A stretch of DNA of 64,000 nucleotides from Strigamia acuminata (taxonomy: Eukaryota > Arthropoda > Chilopoda > Geophilomorpha > Linotaeniidae). Positions 21,266 through 31,685 of the stretch are shown in pieces (position 1 is the stretch's first letter; the number at the start of each line of letters is the position of its first letter). The position numbers were made by a program, and so were the translations under genes. The stretch spans positions 39,529,211 through 39,593,210 of the forward strand of contig OX442314.1 in NCBI GenBank assembly GCA_949358305.1, read 5' to 3'. The notes under the pieces are model-generated. The model searched no databases, had not been told where the DNA came from, and saw only the letters and a program-made list of their open reading frames with translations.

Positions 21266-21930
21266 TTTGCCAACAGATGTCGCATTTAACCTAACCTTGG
21301 TTAGACTCAGTGGTGCTTGATCAGTCTACCTAGCAGGTCCATTGCTTTGTTTAAATTCGTTGCATTCGTAAAAACGCCAAAGGTAGGTTAAGCGTGGCTA
21401 ATTTGCGGTTTGGTGACAACGACGAAAAAAAAATCAATGGCTAAAATTGAAATTTTTCACCGGCGAGTTGACAGAGATCCGCCATTTTAATTTTTTTTTA
21501 AATTAAGCACGTTCATAAATTGGTTGTGTGATGATTCACCATGAGCAAAACAAAGGATGTATCTTGTTGAGCAAACAAAAGAATAAATAATTGTATTTTA
21601 TTTCTCTAATTTATGAGTTCTTATTTCATTGAGATGAGTCACAGGGAATCAGTTGTTTGTTGTTGCCATGGGATCAGCCTTAGGATGATGCACAGGATGT
21701 GCATCCTGCATGACTGTCATGCAACAAACATCAGTTCAAGTCCCCATTTTTCACCAGTCAAGTCAAGTCATGTTTCACTCCAGTAAAAACCACAAATTAC
21801 AAGGATTGATCTGTGACTTCTCAGTGAAAAGTAATTGAATTCACTTCTTGTGTTGTTAACCAAAACAACACTAGTTTTTATCTTCTTGCTACTAAGATTT
21901 TAGTAGAGAGAGCACCAGTGGCAGGACTGA
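21266..21930. other. Non-coding spacer
   Basis: No gene. A short phrase near 21690-21712 ('gatgcacaggatgtgcatcctgc') recurs at 56395-56417 within an unrecognised ORF, which suggests a shared repeat fragment. Confidence 0.4.
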
Positions 21931-22850
21931 TTCAGCCCGCCCCGAAGCGTCAACGAGTCATACGTCGACCTAGCAAGTGGGGTGATGTGGAGGACGAGAA
22001 GCTTAAAGTCACTTTGGCAAGGTCAACACCTCAAAGCCACTGTAGCCCAGGTGCAATGCGAGTCGAAATGCTTGAGACTGCGCATTAAAGAAAACGCACG
22101 AAAGGCGCGCGCTGCACTTGTGCGGAGGCAGGCACTGGCTGAGGCCGAAGCCGAATCCCTGACGATGCAGGTCGACATCCAGAGTCAGGCAAACGTTGTC
22201 CTGAACAAGGGATCACACAATATGCGACGATCAAGTAAAACGCATCTTGAACTTTCAACTCATCAAAGTATTACATCACGTATTACATCGCCGTGAAAAG
22301 AAAAAGGAGAGAGCATCAGGGCTTTAGAAGCAGAAGCGCTCAATTTGTTCTCGTAAGGAGACGTGTCAGGAAGCACAAGCGGCACGAAGAACAACAGGCG
22401 AGACGAGACGAGAATTGTTGCCATTTGGTTAGTATTTTCTAAATTCACTGATTTCCTTTTTGTTTTTCTACAGAGTGAGATGAATTTGATCGATGAACAG
22501 CACGTATTGAGCGTACAATATGCGACGATCAGGTAAAACGCATTCTGAACTTTCAACTCATCAGGTGTTACATCAAGTATTACATCGCCGTGAAAATCCA
22601 TTTTACACGGACAGCGCAGAGTGGAGATTCTAAAACTATTACATGTTTTAGAAGTGTATGCTACACAGCACTAGTGGAAACGGAAGTGGAAAACCAGCTA
22701 TTGGAAGCGTATGACAAGATAAAAAAGTCATGTACCAAATATCAACGAGAGGGCAGCGGTTGGATTTTTGAAGCAGTCGTTCAAATGGACATCAACATTC
22801 CTACATCTTCCTACATTCCACTACCTGCTTCGTATTAAAAGTTCAAAACT
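21931..22850 (+). pseudogene. Relic of the gag-like N-terminal domain family, copy A
   Basis: The frame reads PKRQR, then PSKWGDVEDEKLK, then LRIKENARKARA and an EAEAES tail. The array protein has PKRQK, PSKWTEEM, RRIKDNARKARS and EAEA in the same order, so the two are related. Frameshifts break it. From 22500 to 22740 comes a tail ('ttacatcgccgtgaaaa…acggacagcgcagagtggagattc') that is also present after copy B at 38460-38930. The short 'gatcaag/gatcagg…ttgaactttc' phrase also occurs twice within this copy (22230 and 22520). Confidence 0.6.
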
Positions 22851-23079
22851 GTCATTTTTGGTTAAAAAAACTTAACATAATTCTAAAAATGATCTGTTAT
22901 AAATGGACAGTGAAGTTTGAACTTGTTTGAAAATGAGTTTAGAGTGCACATTCATGGGAAAATGTCAAAAAGTACACTCAACGGAACATAATTAATGAAG
23001 GTAAACCTGCAGCTGCAAGTTAATTAGAGTATGAAAAAAAACTTTGTTGACAATTTTCTTAATAATTAGTGAACATTCC

Positions 23080-23191
23080 TTGAAATCATGGGAAAATGTC
23101 AAAAAGACACCCTACAAGAATAATGGGATTGTTTTCATGTGAACCCCAGCACCAAGAAACTATATAAGAAGACTCCACAGCATATGCAATC
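23080..23191 (+). promoter_or_regulatory. Conserved TATA-box promoter of the RING-type family
   Basis: The block 'gggaaaatgtcaaaaagacaccct' through 'accaagaaactatataagaagactcc' ends about 20 bp before an ATG at 23192. An almost identical block precedes the related gene at 37315. TATATAAG sits at 23160-23167 here and TATATAAA at the matching place near 37270. Conservation upstream of both start codons makes it a good promoter candidate. Confidence 0.55.
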
Positions 23192-23830
23192 ATGGCAGAG
23201 AGCCAACTACCTCAAAACATTTTTGACCAATTTGAAGAAATGCTGATGGGAAAGCCACCAAATCCTGCACCAAATCCTCCATCACCACCACCTCCACAAT
23301 GGGCACAGAACGGACCAACATATGAAGACCGGCATTACGCTTTTCATTGTGCTCACGCACAGAAATGAACAGAGCAGAGAGAATAAAAATCTGCAAAATC
23401 AAGTAATTATACTTCAAAACCATGTTAGAGAACTTGAAAATTTAGTGTATGAACAGTAAACTATGCTCCACGATTTGTTGCCACCAGTCCATGACCAACA
23501 CATGCATCCGCCAGCCCAACAGCAACACATGCAACTGCCAGCCCAACACGTGCTGCCTCAGAAAATGAAAATCTTCACCAACAAGTAACCTGTTAACTGC
23601 AATTGATATAGAATGTATTATTTGTGTTGAAGCAATATGCAAAGGTGAAAATGTAAATATTTGCAAATTCCACACCCACGGCAAGTAAGCAAACTAATTC
23701 CTAAATCCTTCTGTCACCAATGAATATGAAATGCATCATCTGTCAGGATGAAATTTATGAAGGTGAAAATGTAAATCAGTTGCAGTGTCAACATACATTA
23801 CACCATTCATGCACACTCCCGCTGTGATAA
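23192..23830 (+). pseudogene. RING-type family member, broken copy
   Basis: Starts MAESQLPQNIFDQFEEMLMG, has a Pro-rich stretch, then the family signature Q-WAQNGPTYEDRHYAF. The frame then fails with a stop at about 23368. Further on (23720-23830), CIICQDEIYEGENVNQLQCQ and then HTLHHSC match the first half of a RING-H2 finger, as in the intact relative at 40711-41322. The product would have been a RING E3-like protein with a coiled coil. This copy has several frame breaks. Confidence 0.55.
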
Positions 23831-24290
23831 GACAAGCGAGGAGGCGTTCAACTTCTTTGTGCCATTGTGCAAGGAACTTGTTGTTGCCCGCGAACGCCAC
23901 CATGACTTGAATGAAAATGAACAACAATTCCCATTTCATTTGCACATATTCTGCAAGCTCCGTGTGCCATCCAACTTTCTGGCGTTGCAGCATCAGATTC
24001 GCGACCACATTTTTCGAGGTGTTCTGGACCCTTCCATACATGTGCAAAAAATCCGCCCGCAAAACGAAAATGGGACTGTTGAATACACCACGAAGGAGGA
24101 TCTCGATGCCCTTCTTAAAAATGTACCTTTGTCCAAAACAAGCAAATTCATGCAGACTATGCGGTGGGCAGAAAGGACCTACCATCAAGAGGTGGACACC
24201 TCGGTGGACCCGCTTGCCTTTAAATGGAGGTCACAGTACCAACACCTCTGCCTCATTCACGACTGGGTGGAAAAGCGGATAGGTGGATAG
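23831..24290 (+). pseudogene. HUH Rep-like endonuclease fragment
   Basis: An open stretch (from about 23831) contains FPFHLHIFCKL, which fits HUH motif II, and about 70 residues later VEYTTKED, which fits the YxxK nicking motif. These are the spacing and order seen in rolling-circle Rep proteins of CRESS-DNA viruses and related replicons. Motif I is not clear and no helicase domain follows. The stretch begins in the middle of the RING-like relic, so it is probably an old integrated viral or replicon fragment. It is described as found, with no attempt to complete it. Confidence 0.45.
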
Positions 24291-24622
24291 GTGGTGTGGA
24301 GTGGGGCTATAATGTTACCAATTGGAACTCACAATTTCAACACCTGTGAAAAAGCAGTGAAAACTCAGTTGCACACCAGCAGTCAAGCAGAGCACAACAC
24401 CTAGAGATGTCCCAACAAAATGTGTCTTCTCACCAAAAAGGACAAGCAGAGTGTTAGGGCAGTTGGAGAACTTTTGATCCAAGCAGAACACAGAGGGAAA
24501 AGCAGTTTCTACTTCAAGGAGAATTGGCCTCCAAGTGATAAACTTTCCTCTACTAGATTTGACCACTAGAAGTATGCAAGAACTACTAACTTTTTAGTGA
24601 ACTTGTGTGTTTGTGTAGTGCC
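24291..24622. other. Non-coding flank of the tandem array
   Basis: No gene. Homology to the array starts sharply at 24623; the bases just before it (tagtgcc) differ from those before the internal LTR-like repeats (ggggggaga). No matching target duplication was found on the other side. Confidence 0.5.
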
Positions 24623-25526
24623 TGTGACCGCCAGGCCACCTAGGTGACCTGCGGCACTGCCACACACCACCGTGCGGCCCCAAAGGTCAACCCCTACGTG
24701 GGTAGTTGACCTAGCCCGGGGAGGAGGGAGTGGAGTGGTGTGGTGAGGAGGGAGTGTTGTGAGAGAGTTGAGTGTTGGACACGGCCTGAGAAGGACGTGC
24801 CTGCAGCAGCTCCCCGAGAGGAGAAGGTGTTCATCTGGGAGGGACAAGCAGTGTCCCGGTTTGACTCTGTACTCCTCACCATTCACCACGATGATACTCA
24901 GTATGACGGCTCCCACCGTTATACAGCCTCCATGAGTGGACGCATGGGTCGTAGGTAAGTACGACACGAATGTTAAGTCGAACCGACCACGCCACGCATT
25001 GGGTTCCCACCCAGTGTGTGGCGGGTCGGTTGCCGGTGCGGTGTGCCTTCGTGGCACCTCTGCAGCGGGTGGCGGGTTTCCCCATACCCCTAGACAACGC
25101 AATAAAGGCGGTTTGCGTTGCCGTCACCATCCCTTGCCGTGTCGTGTATGAAATTCTTACAACCATCATTTCTTAGACCAGGCACCACGCTTTGGTCAGG
25201 ATTTTTTATCATCCTGATTCGGTTTAACGAATTCAGGAAATTATTTCGGCTTGCATCGCCGGAGCACCGAAAATGGCTTGCGCCAGCTCGGTGTCTTCGA
25301 CGATTGTGTAATATCCACTGACGTCATGTGCTCGCATGGGAGGTTGATTTTGTCGCCTCCTCGTGCCGGAATCCTCATTCATAGCTCTTACGTCATACTC
25401 TCAGCCCAACTTTTTCCCCCCTTTCCCTTTCACTCCTTGATATAGTTTATTAATTTTTTATTTATTTTATCTAGAATTCGGGAAATGGTGGCGGCGACGG
25501 TAGCGAACAGTGGCACATCTGCCCTG
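24623..25526 (+). repeat. LTR-like repeat 1 of the tandem array
   Basis: A 904-bp direct repeat starting TGTGACCGCC. The same sequence starts at 28512, 32401 and 36290. The three later copies directly follow a G-run purine tract (GGGGGGGGGAGA), as expected for an LTR after its polypurine tract. Contents: an ATG at 24932 followed by a consensus donor (GTAAGT at 24955), AATAAA at about 25102, a pyrimidine-rich tract and acceptor (TTATCTAG at 25467-25474), and the start of coding sequence. This copy differs from the others at 24945 (A for G) and near 25070 (ggtggcggg for ggtgacggg). The 3' limit (25526) is set by the point where the last copy diverges. Confidence 0.85.
24932..24954 (+). other. 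Candidate first coding exon in the LTR-like repeat
   Basis: ATG, then codons for SGRMGR, then AG|GTAAGT, a consensus splice donor. It is the only strong start-plus-donor upstream of the large frame, which itself lacks an ATG before 25595. Joined to the acceptor after 25503 (GGTAG|CGAACAG) it is in frame with the CPVC zinc-ribbon. Joined to the better-looking acceptor at 25474 it is not. Equivalent exons lie 3889 bp further on in each unit. Confidence 0.45.
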
Positions 25527-25594
25527 TTTGCTCAGGCGAGCGCTGGGAGACATCAGCGGGCGGATGGGATTCACCATGCGGCAACTGCCTCGGC

Positions 25595-27796
25595 ATGGGG
25601 CTGGTGCATTTTTCCATCCCCAGGCAGAGGTGGTATGCGCGCCACTCGCAGCGACCGGGCGGCGACCGGAGTCGCGCCCGTTCGATGGTATCGTGGATGA
25701 GCGTCGACTCGTGGGAGAGGCGGACGCAAGACCTGTTGCGACATGGGCATGCCCTCCTACCACGTGGTTTGACGGTGGAAGCTGTCAGAGCGCGGGACGG
25801 GCAGCCTGGTCCATCGGGTTCTGCTCCTTCGGCACCAAGGGTTCAGGCGAGGCGGGCGGCTTCGGCAGAGGCCCCAGCCCAGCCGAACCCGAAGCGCCAG
25901 AAGCAAGAGCCAGCGCCGTCAAAGTGGACGGAAGAGATGACCGCACGGCTAGAGACCTCGCTGGCGGAGTGGCGGGCGTCCTACCCGCGCGCAACTGCGG
26001 TTCAGATCGAGTCCGCAGGGAAGCTGCTGCGTCGTCGTATCAAGGACAATGCGAGGAAGGCACGGTCCGCCGAGGCGGCGAGGCAAGCAGTGGCCGAGGC
26101 TGAAGCTGCTGCCGTACTGCCGGTCGCACAGCGATCGTGTGGATCCGGTACCAGCGAACCGGATGTTGTGGCTGTTCCGATGGTTGTCACTCTCCCCGTG
26201 GCGGACGGTACGCCGGAACCCACACAGCAGTTGGAAGTGGTCAGAGACGAGGTACAGGCTGAACCGGCAGTGTCCCTTGCTCTGGACCTTCCCGGAGTGT
26301 CGGGCGAACAGGTGGTCGAGATGCCCACGGAGGAAGCCGGCTGTAGTGAGCAGGCGGTCGCTTGCGCTTCACTCGCACTCGGAATTCCCGTGGCGCAGTT
26401 CGACGGGACGGGAGGACTGCCCCATCGCACTTGGGGTAGCCTCATGAATCTCGCGGGACGGTCGGAGCCATCTACCCCGCGGGAAGAGTGTATTGTTTCC
26501 CAGAGGCAGGACGGCGCTTGCGCCGAACTACCGATGGTGCAATCCCTGATGCCAGCACCAGATGACGAGATGATGGAGTTGTCTGTTTCGGAGGACGATG
26601 TGCTGCAATTGTCGGTGCTGGAGGGTTTGTCTCTCGAAGCACAGCTGTTGCGGTGCGGCGACCCCGAGATGGTCAGCGCAGGAGTAGAAGCTGCCGGAGG
26701 AGGTGAAGGACCTTCCCAGGACCCACACCCCTCTGGACAGCACGAAGGGGCGGAGTTCTTGGAACCCGCCGAGGGCCAGGTTCCGCTCGAAGTCGCTGAC
26801 TTACCGCCTGGTGCTCCGGTGGTCTGCACGGCACTTGTACTGATGGCAGTCCCGCGCCTCAAGCATGCGAACGCTCAGGTGGTGGCGCTCTGGGTCGCCG
26901 AAGCTAAGCGGTGGAGAGAACTTCACCTGCGCTTTGTGGACGCGGCCGGAAGTGACATCAGGACGACGAGGGCTGTCGCACTCATCAGGCAGAGGATGTG
27001 GATAATCCTCAACATTCCCCCTGTCGCATCGGCCGCAGCGAGGAGGATCAGATGGTTCGAGACGGTGCGCATCGTCGCATGGGCCGTGGGCGCTGCAATG
27101 AACGCGTGGTATCTCCACCTACCGTCCCCGTTCGTGGTCCAAAGTTGGACTCTAGAGCAGACGGTGGGGGCGGACCATGCGGATTTCGACCCGGCAATCT
27201 GCCGTGGCTACGTGGAGACGCTGGCCGGGCTCCCGAGGTTGACCAATAACTACGGTCACCAACGGATGTTCGTACCGGCGTCCCACGAGCCTGTGCCTAT
27301 CGTGATGCCACCAGAGTTGGCGGCACACTCACCGCCACCCCCGCCTACGTACGAAGAGGTGGTGATGAAGCGGGTGCATAGACGGAAGGGTTATCCCGAC
27401 CAATTTAGCCCCGACGTCTGGGATCCAATCGAATCAACCCACAATGCTCGCAAGCAGAAGGGGAAGGGGAAGAAGTCCCGCACTGCTCAAACCGTGGCGG
27501 CGTCGAGGGAAGAAGCGGCGGCGCGACGTGCCTTGGCCCCAGTCAAGACGGCGGCGGCAGAGGAGGTGCCTCAGCTACCCCCCCAGTCGCCATCAGCTAC
27601 GGCAGGAGCGGTGGAGGCGGTGGAAGCGGAAGACGGGCAACCGATACCCCCACCGCCATCGATACGGTCTGTGCTGGAGGCGGCGAGAACGTCGCCAGCC
27701 CCAGCAAGACCCGCAGCGGTTGCAACTGAGACTGAAGAGGAGCCGCAAGACCCCTCTCAGCAGCAGCCATCGTCCGATGACGAGCCGAAACCGTGA
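25595..27796 (+). CDS. Array gag-like protein, copy 1
   Basis: 733 codons from the first ATG, but the frame is open upstream to a TAG at 25472, and that part encodes WHICPVC and CGNCLG, a CxxC-CxxC zinc-ribbon. A splice from the 24932 exon may supply the real start. Downstream: a basic QPNPKRQKQ stretch, a KWTEEM…RRRIKDNARKAR region (residues about 110-157) like a trihelix/Myb-type helical domain, an acidic middle (MMELSVSEDDVLQLSV), a helical core (residues about 430-530, IRQRMWIILNIPPVASAAAR) and PPPPPTYEE (residues about 580). PPTY is a PPxY late-domain motif that recruits NEDD4-type ligases in retroviral Gag. The tail is Lys-rich then Pro/Glu-rich. No protease, RT or integrase is present. 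It is probably Gag of a non-autonomous LTR element. Confidence 0.7.
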   Translation: MGLVHFSIPRQRWYARHSQRPGGDRSRARSMVSWMSVDSWERRTQDLLRHGHALLPRGLTVEAVRARDGQPGPSGSAPSAPRVQARRAASAEAPAQPNPKRQKQEPAPSKWTEEMTARLETSLAEWRASYPRATAVQIESAGKLLRRRIKDNARKARSAEAARQAVAEAEAAAVLPVAQRSCGSGTSEPDVVAVPMVVTLPVADGTPEPTQQLEVVRDEVQAEPAVSLALDLPGVSGEQVVEMPTEEAGCSEQAVACASLALGIPVAQFDGTGGLPHRTWGSLMNLAGRSEPSTPREECIVSQRQDGACAELPMVQSLMPAPDDEMMELSVSEDDVLQLSVLEGLSLEAQLLRCGDPEMVSAGVEAAGGGEGPSQDPHPSGQHEGAEFLEPAEGQVPLEVADLPPGAPVVCTALVLMAVPRLKHANAQVVALWVAEAKRWRELHLRFVDAAGSDIRTTRAVALIRQRMWIILNIPPVASAAARRIRWFETVRIVAWAVGAAMNAWYLHLPSPFVVQSWTLEQTVGADHADFDPAICRGYVETLAGLPRLTNNYGHQRMFVPASHEPVPIVMPPELAAHSPPPPPTYEEVVMKRVHRRKGYPDQFSPDVWDPIESTHNARKQKGKGKKSRTAQTVAASREEAAARRALAPVKTAAAEEVPQLPPQSPSATAGAVEAVEAEDGQPIPPPPSIRSVLEAARTSPAPARPAAVATETEEEPQDPSQQQPSSDDEPKP

Positions 27797-28499
27797 AAAG
27801 CCTCGATCGTCGTCCTTGGACGTAGAACTGTACAAACGACGGACCTCTGGTCCCGATAATATTTTTTCCCCAGCAGCATGCCGTGAGATGCCTGTCCCGG
27901 GACATGAACGCCGAGCCGGAAGCGAGTGACGAGACGGAGACGCCACGCCACAAGCCCACGTGCCCGACGAAAACGGATACCGGAGTTTTTCCCGTTCCAT
28001 CGGTGGACCTCCCGACTGTGGATCCTGGTCAGGTCCCGGTCGTTGTATATATTTTATTTCTTCTTTTTTCTTTTTTATCATTTTCATGTTTGTTTAACGT
28101 ATAGCTTTAGTTCAATTATTTTATGAGAGGCTTGACCAACCTCTCCCATCCTTGTTTTGTTTTACCATATTTATTTTATTTTTCGTTTTTCTTAATTTTT
28201 TTTTTGTTTATGATTTTGTCCCGGGCTTGTTACGTTCAGGCCCGGTGAATTATTTTTTTACATTGTATTGCAGCAATAGTTTGTTTTGTTTTCGGCCAGT
28301 CTAGGGCGAGGTGATTCCTGTCGCCCAATACTGCTAACATCGTTGACCGACGGTGCGGTGGTTTTCGGTCCACCAGCACCGAAGGTCGGCGCCGGTAACC
28401 CGACAAGTTGTGGTCTTCGACTGACTTCGTTGTTGTGTCCGCCTCGACTTGCGTGTCCCCGTCGGTGTTGTGTGTGGCCCCTTAGACCTACCTTTTCTT
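27797..28499. other. 3' untranslated part of array unit 1
   Basis: T-rich non-coding sequence between the stop codon and the purine tract. A GGGCTTGTTACGTTCAGGCCC-type stem (around 28222-28243) and an imperfect CGGTCCACCAGCACCG stem are visible. Nothing coding is recognised. The units at 31686-32388 and 35575-36277 are the same. Confidence 0.55.
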
Positions 28500-28511
28500 G
28501 GGGGGGGGAGA
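28500..28511 (+). other. Polypurine tract before LTR-like repeat 2
   Basis: GGGGGGGGGAGA lies immediately before TGTGACC. This is the position and composition of the plus-strand primer of LTR retrotransposons. The same tract precedes 32401 and 36290, but not the first repeat at 24623, so the array is read 5' to 3' on the plus strand. Confidence 0.75.
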
Positions 28512-29415
28512 TGTGACCGCCAGGCCACCTAGGTGACCTGCGGCACTGCCACACACCACCGTGCGGCCCCAAAGGTCAACCCCTACGTGGGTAGTTGACC
28601 TAGCCCGGGGAGGAGGGAGTGGAGTGGTGTGGTGAGGAGGGAGTGTTGTGAGAGAGTTGAGTGTTGGACACGGCCTGAGAAGGACGTGCCTGCAGCAGCT
28701 CCCCGAGAGGAGAAGGTGTTCATCTGGGAGGGACAAGCAGTGTCCCGGTTTGACTCTGTACTCCTCACCATTCACCACGATGATACTCAGTATGACGGCT
28801 CCCACCGTTATACAGCCTCCATGAGTGGACGCGTGGGTCGTAGGTAAGTACGACACGAATGTTAAGTCGAACCGACCACGCCACGCATTGGGTTCCCACC
28901 CAGTGTGTGGCGGGTCGGTTGCCGGTGCGGTGTGCCTTCGTGGCACCTCTGCAGCGGGTGACGGGTTTCCCCATACCCCTAGACAACGCAATAAAGGCGG
29001 TTTGCGTTGCCGTCACCATCCCTTGCCGTGTCGTGTATGAAATTCTTACAACCATCATTTCTTAGACCAGGCACCACGCTTTGGTCAGGATTTTTTATCA
29101 TCCTGATTCGGTTTAACGAATTCAGGAAATTATTTCGGCTTGCATCGCCGGAGCACCGAAAATGGCTTGCGCCAGCTCGGTGTCTTCGACGATTGTGTAA
29201 TATCCACTGACGTCATGTGCTCGCATGGGAGGTTGATTTTGTCGCCTCCTCGTGCCGGAATCCTCATTCATAGCTCTTACGTCATACTCTCAGCCCAACT
29301 TTTTCCCCCCTTTCCCTTTCACTCCTTGATATAGTTTATTAATTTTTTATTTATTTTATCTAGAATTCGGGAAATGGTGGCGGCGACGGTAGCGAACAGT
29401 GGCACATCTGCCCTG
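28512..29415 (+). repeat. LTR-like repeat 2 of the tandem array
   Basis: Second 904-bp repeat, exactly 3889 bp after the first. It has GCGTGGG at the exon-1 position where copy 1 has GCATGGG. Confidence 0.85.
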
Positions 29416-29483
29416 TTTGCTCAGGCGAGCGCTGGGAGACATCAGCGGGCGGATGGGATTCACCATGCGGCAACTGCCTCGGC

Positions 29484-31685
29484 ATGGGGCTGGTGCATTT
29501 TTCCATCCCCAGGCAGAGGTGGTATGCGCGCCACTCGCAGCGACCGGGCGGCGACCGGAGTCGCGCCCGTTCGATGGTATCGTGGATGAGCGTCGACTCG
29601 TGGGAGAGGCGGACGCAAGACCTGTTGCGACATGGGCATGCCCTCCTACCACGTGGTTTGACGGTGGAAGCTGTCAGAGCGCGGGACGGGCAGCCTGGTC
29701 CATCGGGTTCTGCTCCTTCGGCACCAAGGGTTCAGGCGAGGCGGGCGGCTTCGGCAGAGGCCCCAGCCCAGCCGAACCCGAAGCGCCAGAAGCAAGAGCC
29801 AGCGCCGTCAAAGTGGACGGAAGAGATGACCGCACGGCTAGAGACCTCGCTGGCGGAGTGGCGGGCGTCCTACCCGCGCGCAACTGCGGTTCAGATCGAG
29901 TCCGCAGGGAAGCTGCTGCGTCGTCGTATCAAGGACAATGCGAGGAAGGCACGGTCCGCCGAGGCGGCGAGGCAAGCAGTGGCCGAGGCTGAAGCTGCTG
30001 CCGTACTGCCGGTCGCACAGCGATCGTGTGGATCCGGTACCAGCGAACCGGATGTTGTGGCTGTTCCGATGGTTGTCACTCTCCCCGTGGCGGACGGTAC
30101 GCCGGAACCCACACAGCAGTTGGAAGTGGTCAGAGACGAGGTACAGGCTGAACCGGCAGTGTCCCTTGCTCTGGACCTTCCCGGAGTGTCGGGCGAACAG
30201 GTGGTCGAGATGCCCACGGAGGAAGCCGGCTGTAGTGAGCAGGCGGTCGCTTGCGCTTCACTCGCACTCGGAATTCCCGTGGCGCAGTTCGACGGGACGG
30301 GAGGACTGCCCCATCGCACTTGGGGTAGCCTCATGAATCTCGCGGGACGGTCGGAGCCATCTACCCCGCGGGAAGAGTGTATTGTTTCCCAGAGGCAGGA
30401 CGGCGCTTGCGCCGAACTACCGATGGTGCAATCCCTGATGCCAGCACCAGATGACGAGATGATGGAGTTGTCTGTTTCGGAGGACGATGTGCTGCAATTG
30501 TCGGTGCTGGAGGGTTTGTCTCTCGAAGCACAGCTGTTGCGGTGCGGCGACCCCGAGATGGTCAGCGCAGGAGTAGAAGCTGCCGGAGGAGGTGAAGGAC
30601 CTTCCCAGGACCCACACCCCTCTGGACAGCACGAAGGGGCGGAGTTCTTGGAACCCGCCGAGGGCCAGGTTCCGCTCGAAGTCGCTGACTTACCGCCTGG
30701 TGCTCCGGTGGTCTGCACGGCACTTGTACTGATGGCAGTCCCGCGCCTCAAGCATGCGAACGCTCAGGTGGTGGCGCTCTGGGTCGCCGAAGCTAAGCGG
30801 TGGAGAGAACTTCACCTGCGCTTTGTGGACGCGGCCGGAAGTGACATCAGGACGACGAGGGCTGTCGCACTCATCAGGCAGAGGATGTGGATAATCCTCA
30901 ACATTCCCCCTGTCGCATCGGCCGCAGCGAGGAGGATCAGATGGTTCGAGACGGTGCGCATCGTCGCATGGGCCGTGGGCGCTGCAATGAACGCGTGGTA
31001 TCTCCACCTACCGTCCCCGTTCGTGGTCCAAAGTTGGACTCTAGAGCAGACGGTGGGGGCGGACCATGCGGATTTCGACCCGGCAATCTGCCGTGGCTAC
31101 GTGGAGACGCTGGCCGGGCTCCCGAGGTTGACCAATAACTACGGTCACCAACGGATGTTCGTACCGGCGTCCCACGAGCCTGTGCCTATCGTGATGCCAC
31201 CAGAGTTGGCGGCACACTCACCGCCACCCCCGCCTACGTACGAAGAGGTGGTGATGAAGCGGGTGCATAGACGGAAGGGTTATCCCGACCAATTTAGCCC
31301 CGACGTCTGGGATCCAATCGAATCAACCCACAATGCTCGCAAGCAGAAGGGGAAGGGGAAGAAGTCCCGCACTGCTCAAACCGTGGCGGCGTCGAGGGAA
31401 GAAGCGGCGGCGCGACGTGCCTTGGCCCCAGTCAAGACGGCGGCGGCAGAGGAGGTGCCTCAGCTACCCCCCCAGTCGCCATCAGCTACGGCAGGAGCGG
31501 TGGAGGCGGTGGAAGCGGAAGACGGGCAACCGATACCCCCACCGCCATCGATACGGTCTGTGCTGGAGGCGGCGAGAACGTCGCCAGCCCCAGCAAGACC
31601 CGCAGCGGTTGCAACTGAGACTGAAGAGGAGCCGCAAGACCCCTCTCAGCAGCAGCCATCGTCCGATGACGAGCCGAAACCGTGA
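29484..31685 (+). CDS. Array gag-like protein, copy 2
   Basis: The protein is identical over its 733 residues to copy 1, with the same open frame upstream including the CPVC…CGNC zinc-ribbon. The identity, at DNA level also in silent positions, means the duplication is very recent or that the copies are homogenised. Confidence 0.7.
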   Translation: MGLVHFSIPRQRWYARHSQRPGGDRSRARSMVSWMSVDSWERRTQDLLRHGHALLPRGLTVEAVRARDGQPGPSGSAPSAPRVQARRAASAEAPAQPNPKRQKQEPAPSKWTEEMTARLETSLAEWRASYPRATAVQIESAGKLLRRRIKDNARKARSAEAARQAVAEAEAAAVLPVAQRSCGSGTSEPDVVAVPMVVTLPVADGTPEPTQQLEVVRDEVQAEPAVSLALDLPGVSGEQVVEMPTEEAGCSEQAVACASLALGIPVAQFDGTGGLPHRTWGSLMNLAGRSEPSTPREECIVSQRQDGACAELPMVQSLMPAPDDEMMELSVSEDDVLQLSVLEGLSLEAQLLRCGDPEMVSAGVEAAGGGEGPSQDPHPSGQHEGAEFLEPAEGQVPLEVADLPPGAPVVCTALVLMAVPRLKHANAQVVALWVAEAKRWRELHLRFVDAAGSDIRTTRAVALIRQRMWIILNIPPVASAAARRIRWFETVRIVAWAVGAAMNAWYLHLPSPFVVQSWTLEQTVGADHADFDPAICRGYVETLAGLPRLTNNYGHQRMFVPASHEPVPIVMPPELAAHSPPPPPTYEEVVMKRVHRRKGYPDQFSPDVWDPIESTHNARKQKGKGKKSRTAQTVAASREEAAARRALAPVKTAAAEEVPQLPPQSPSATAGAVEAVEAEDGQPIPPPPSIRSVLEAARTSPAPARPAAVATETEEEPQDPSQQQPSSDDEPKP

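Noticed and set aside
24566-25102. 178-codon minus-strand ORF across the array's first LTR-like repeat
   Set aside because: It is not shared in full by other copies with the same start, has no domain pattern and is opposed by LTR features (exon, donor, AATAAA) on the plus strand.
26002-26862. 286-codon minus-strand ORF inside each array unit
   Set aside because: It is the antisense shadow of the 733-codon gag-like frame, Ser/Thr-rich from the GC-rich codons of the real gene, with no motif of its own.
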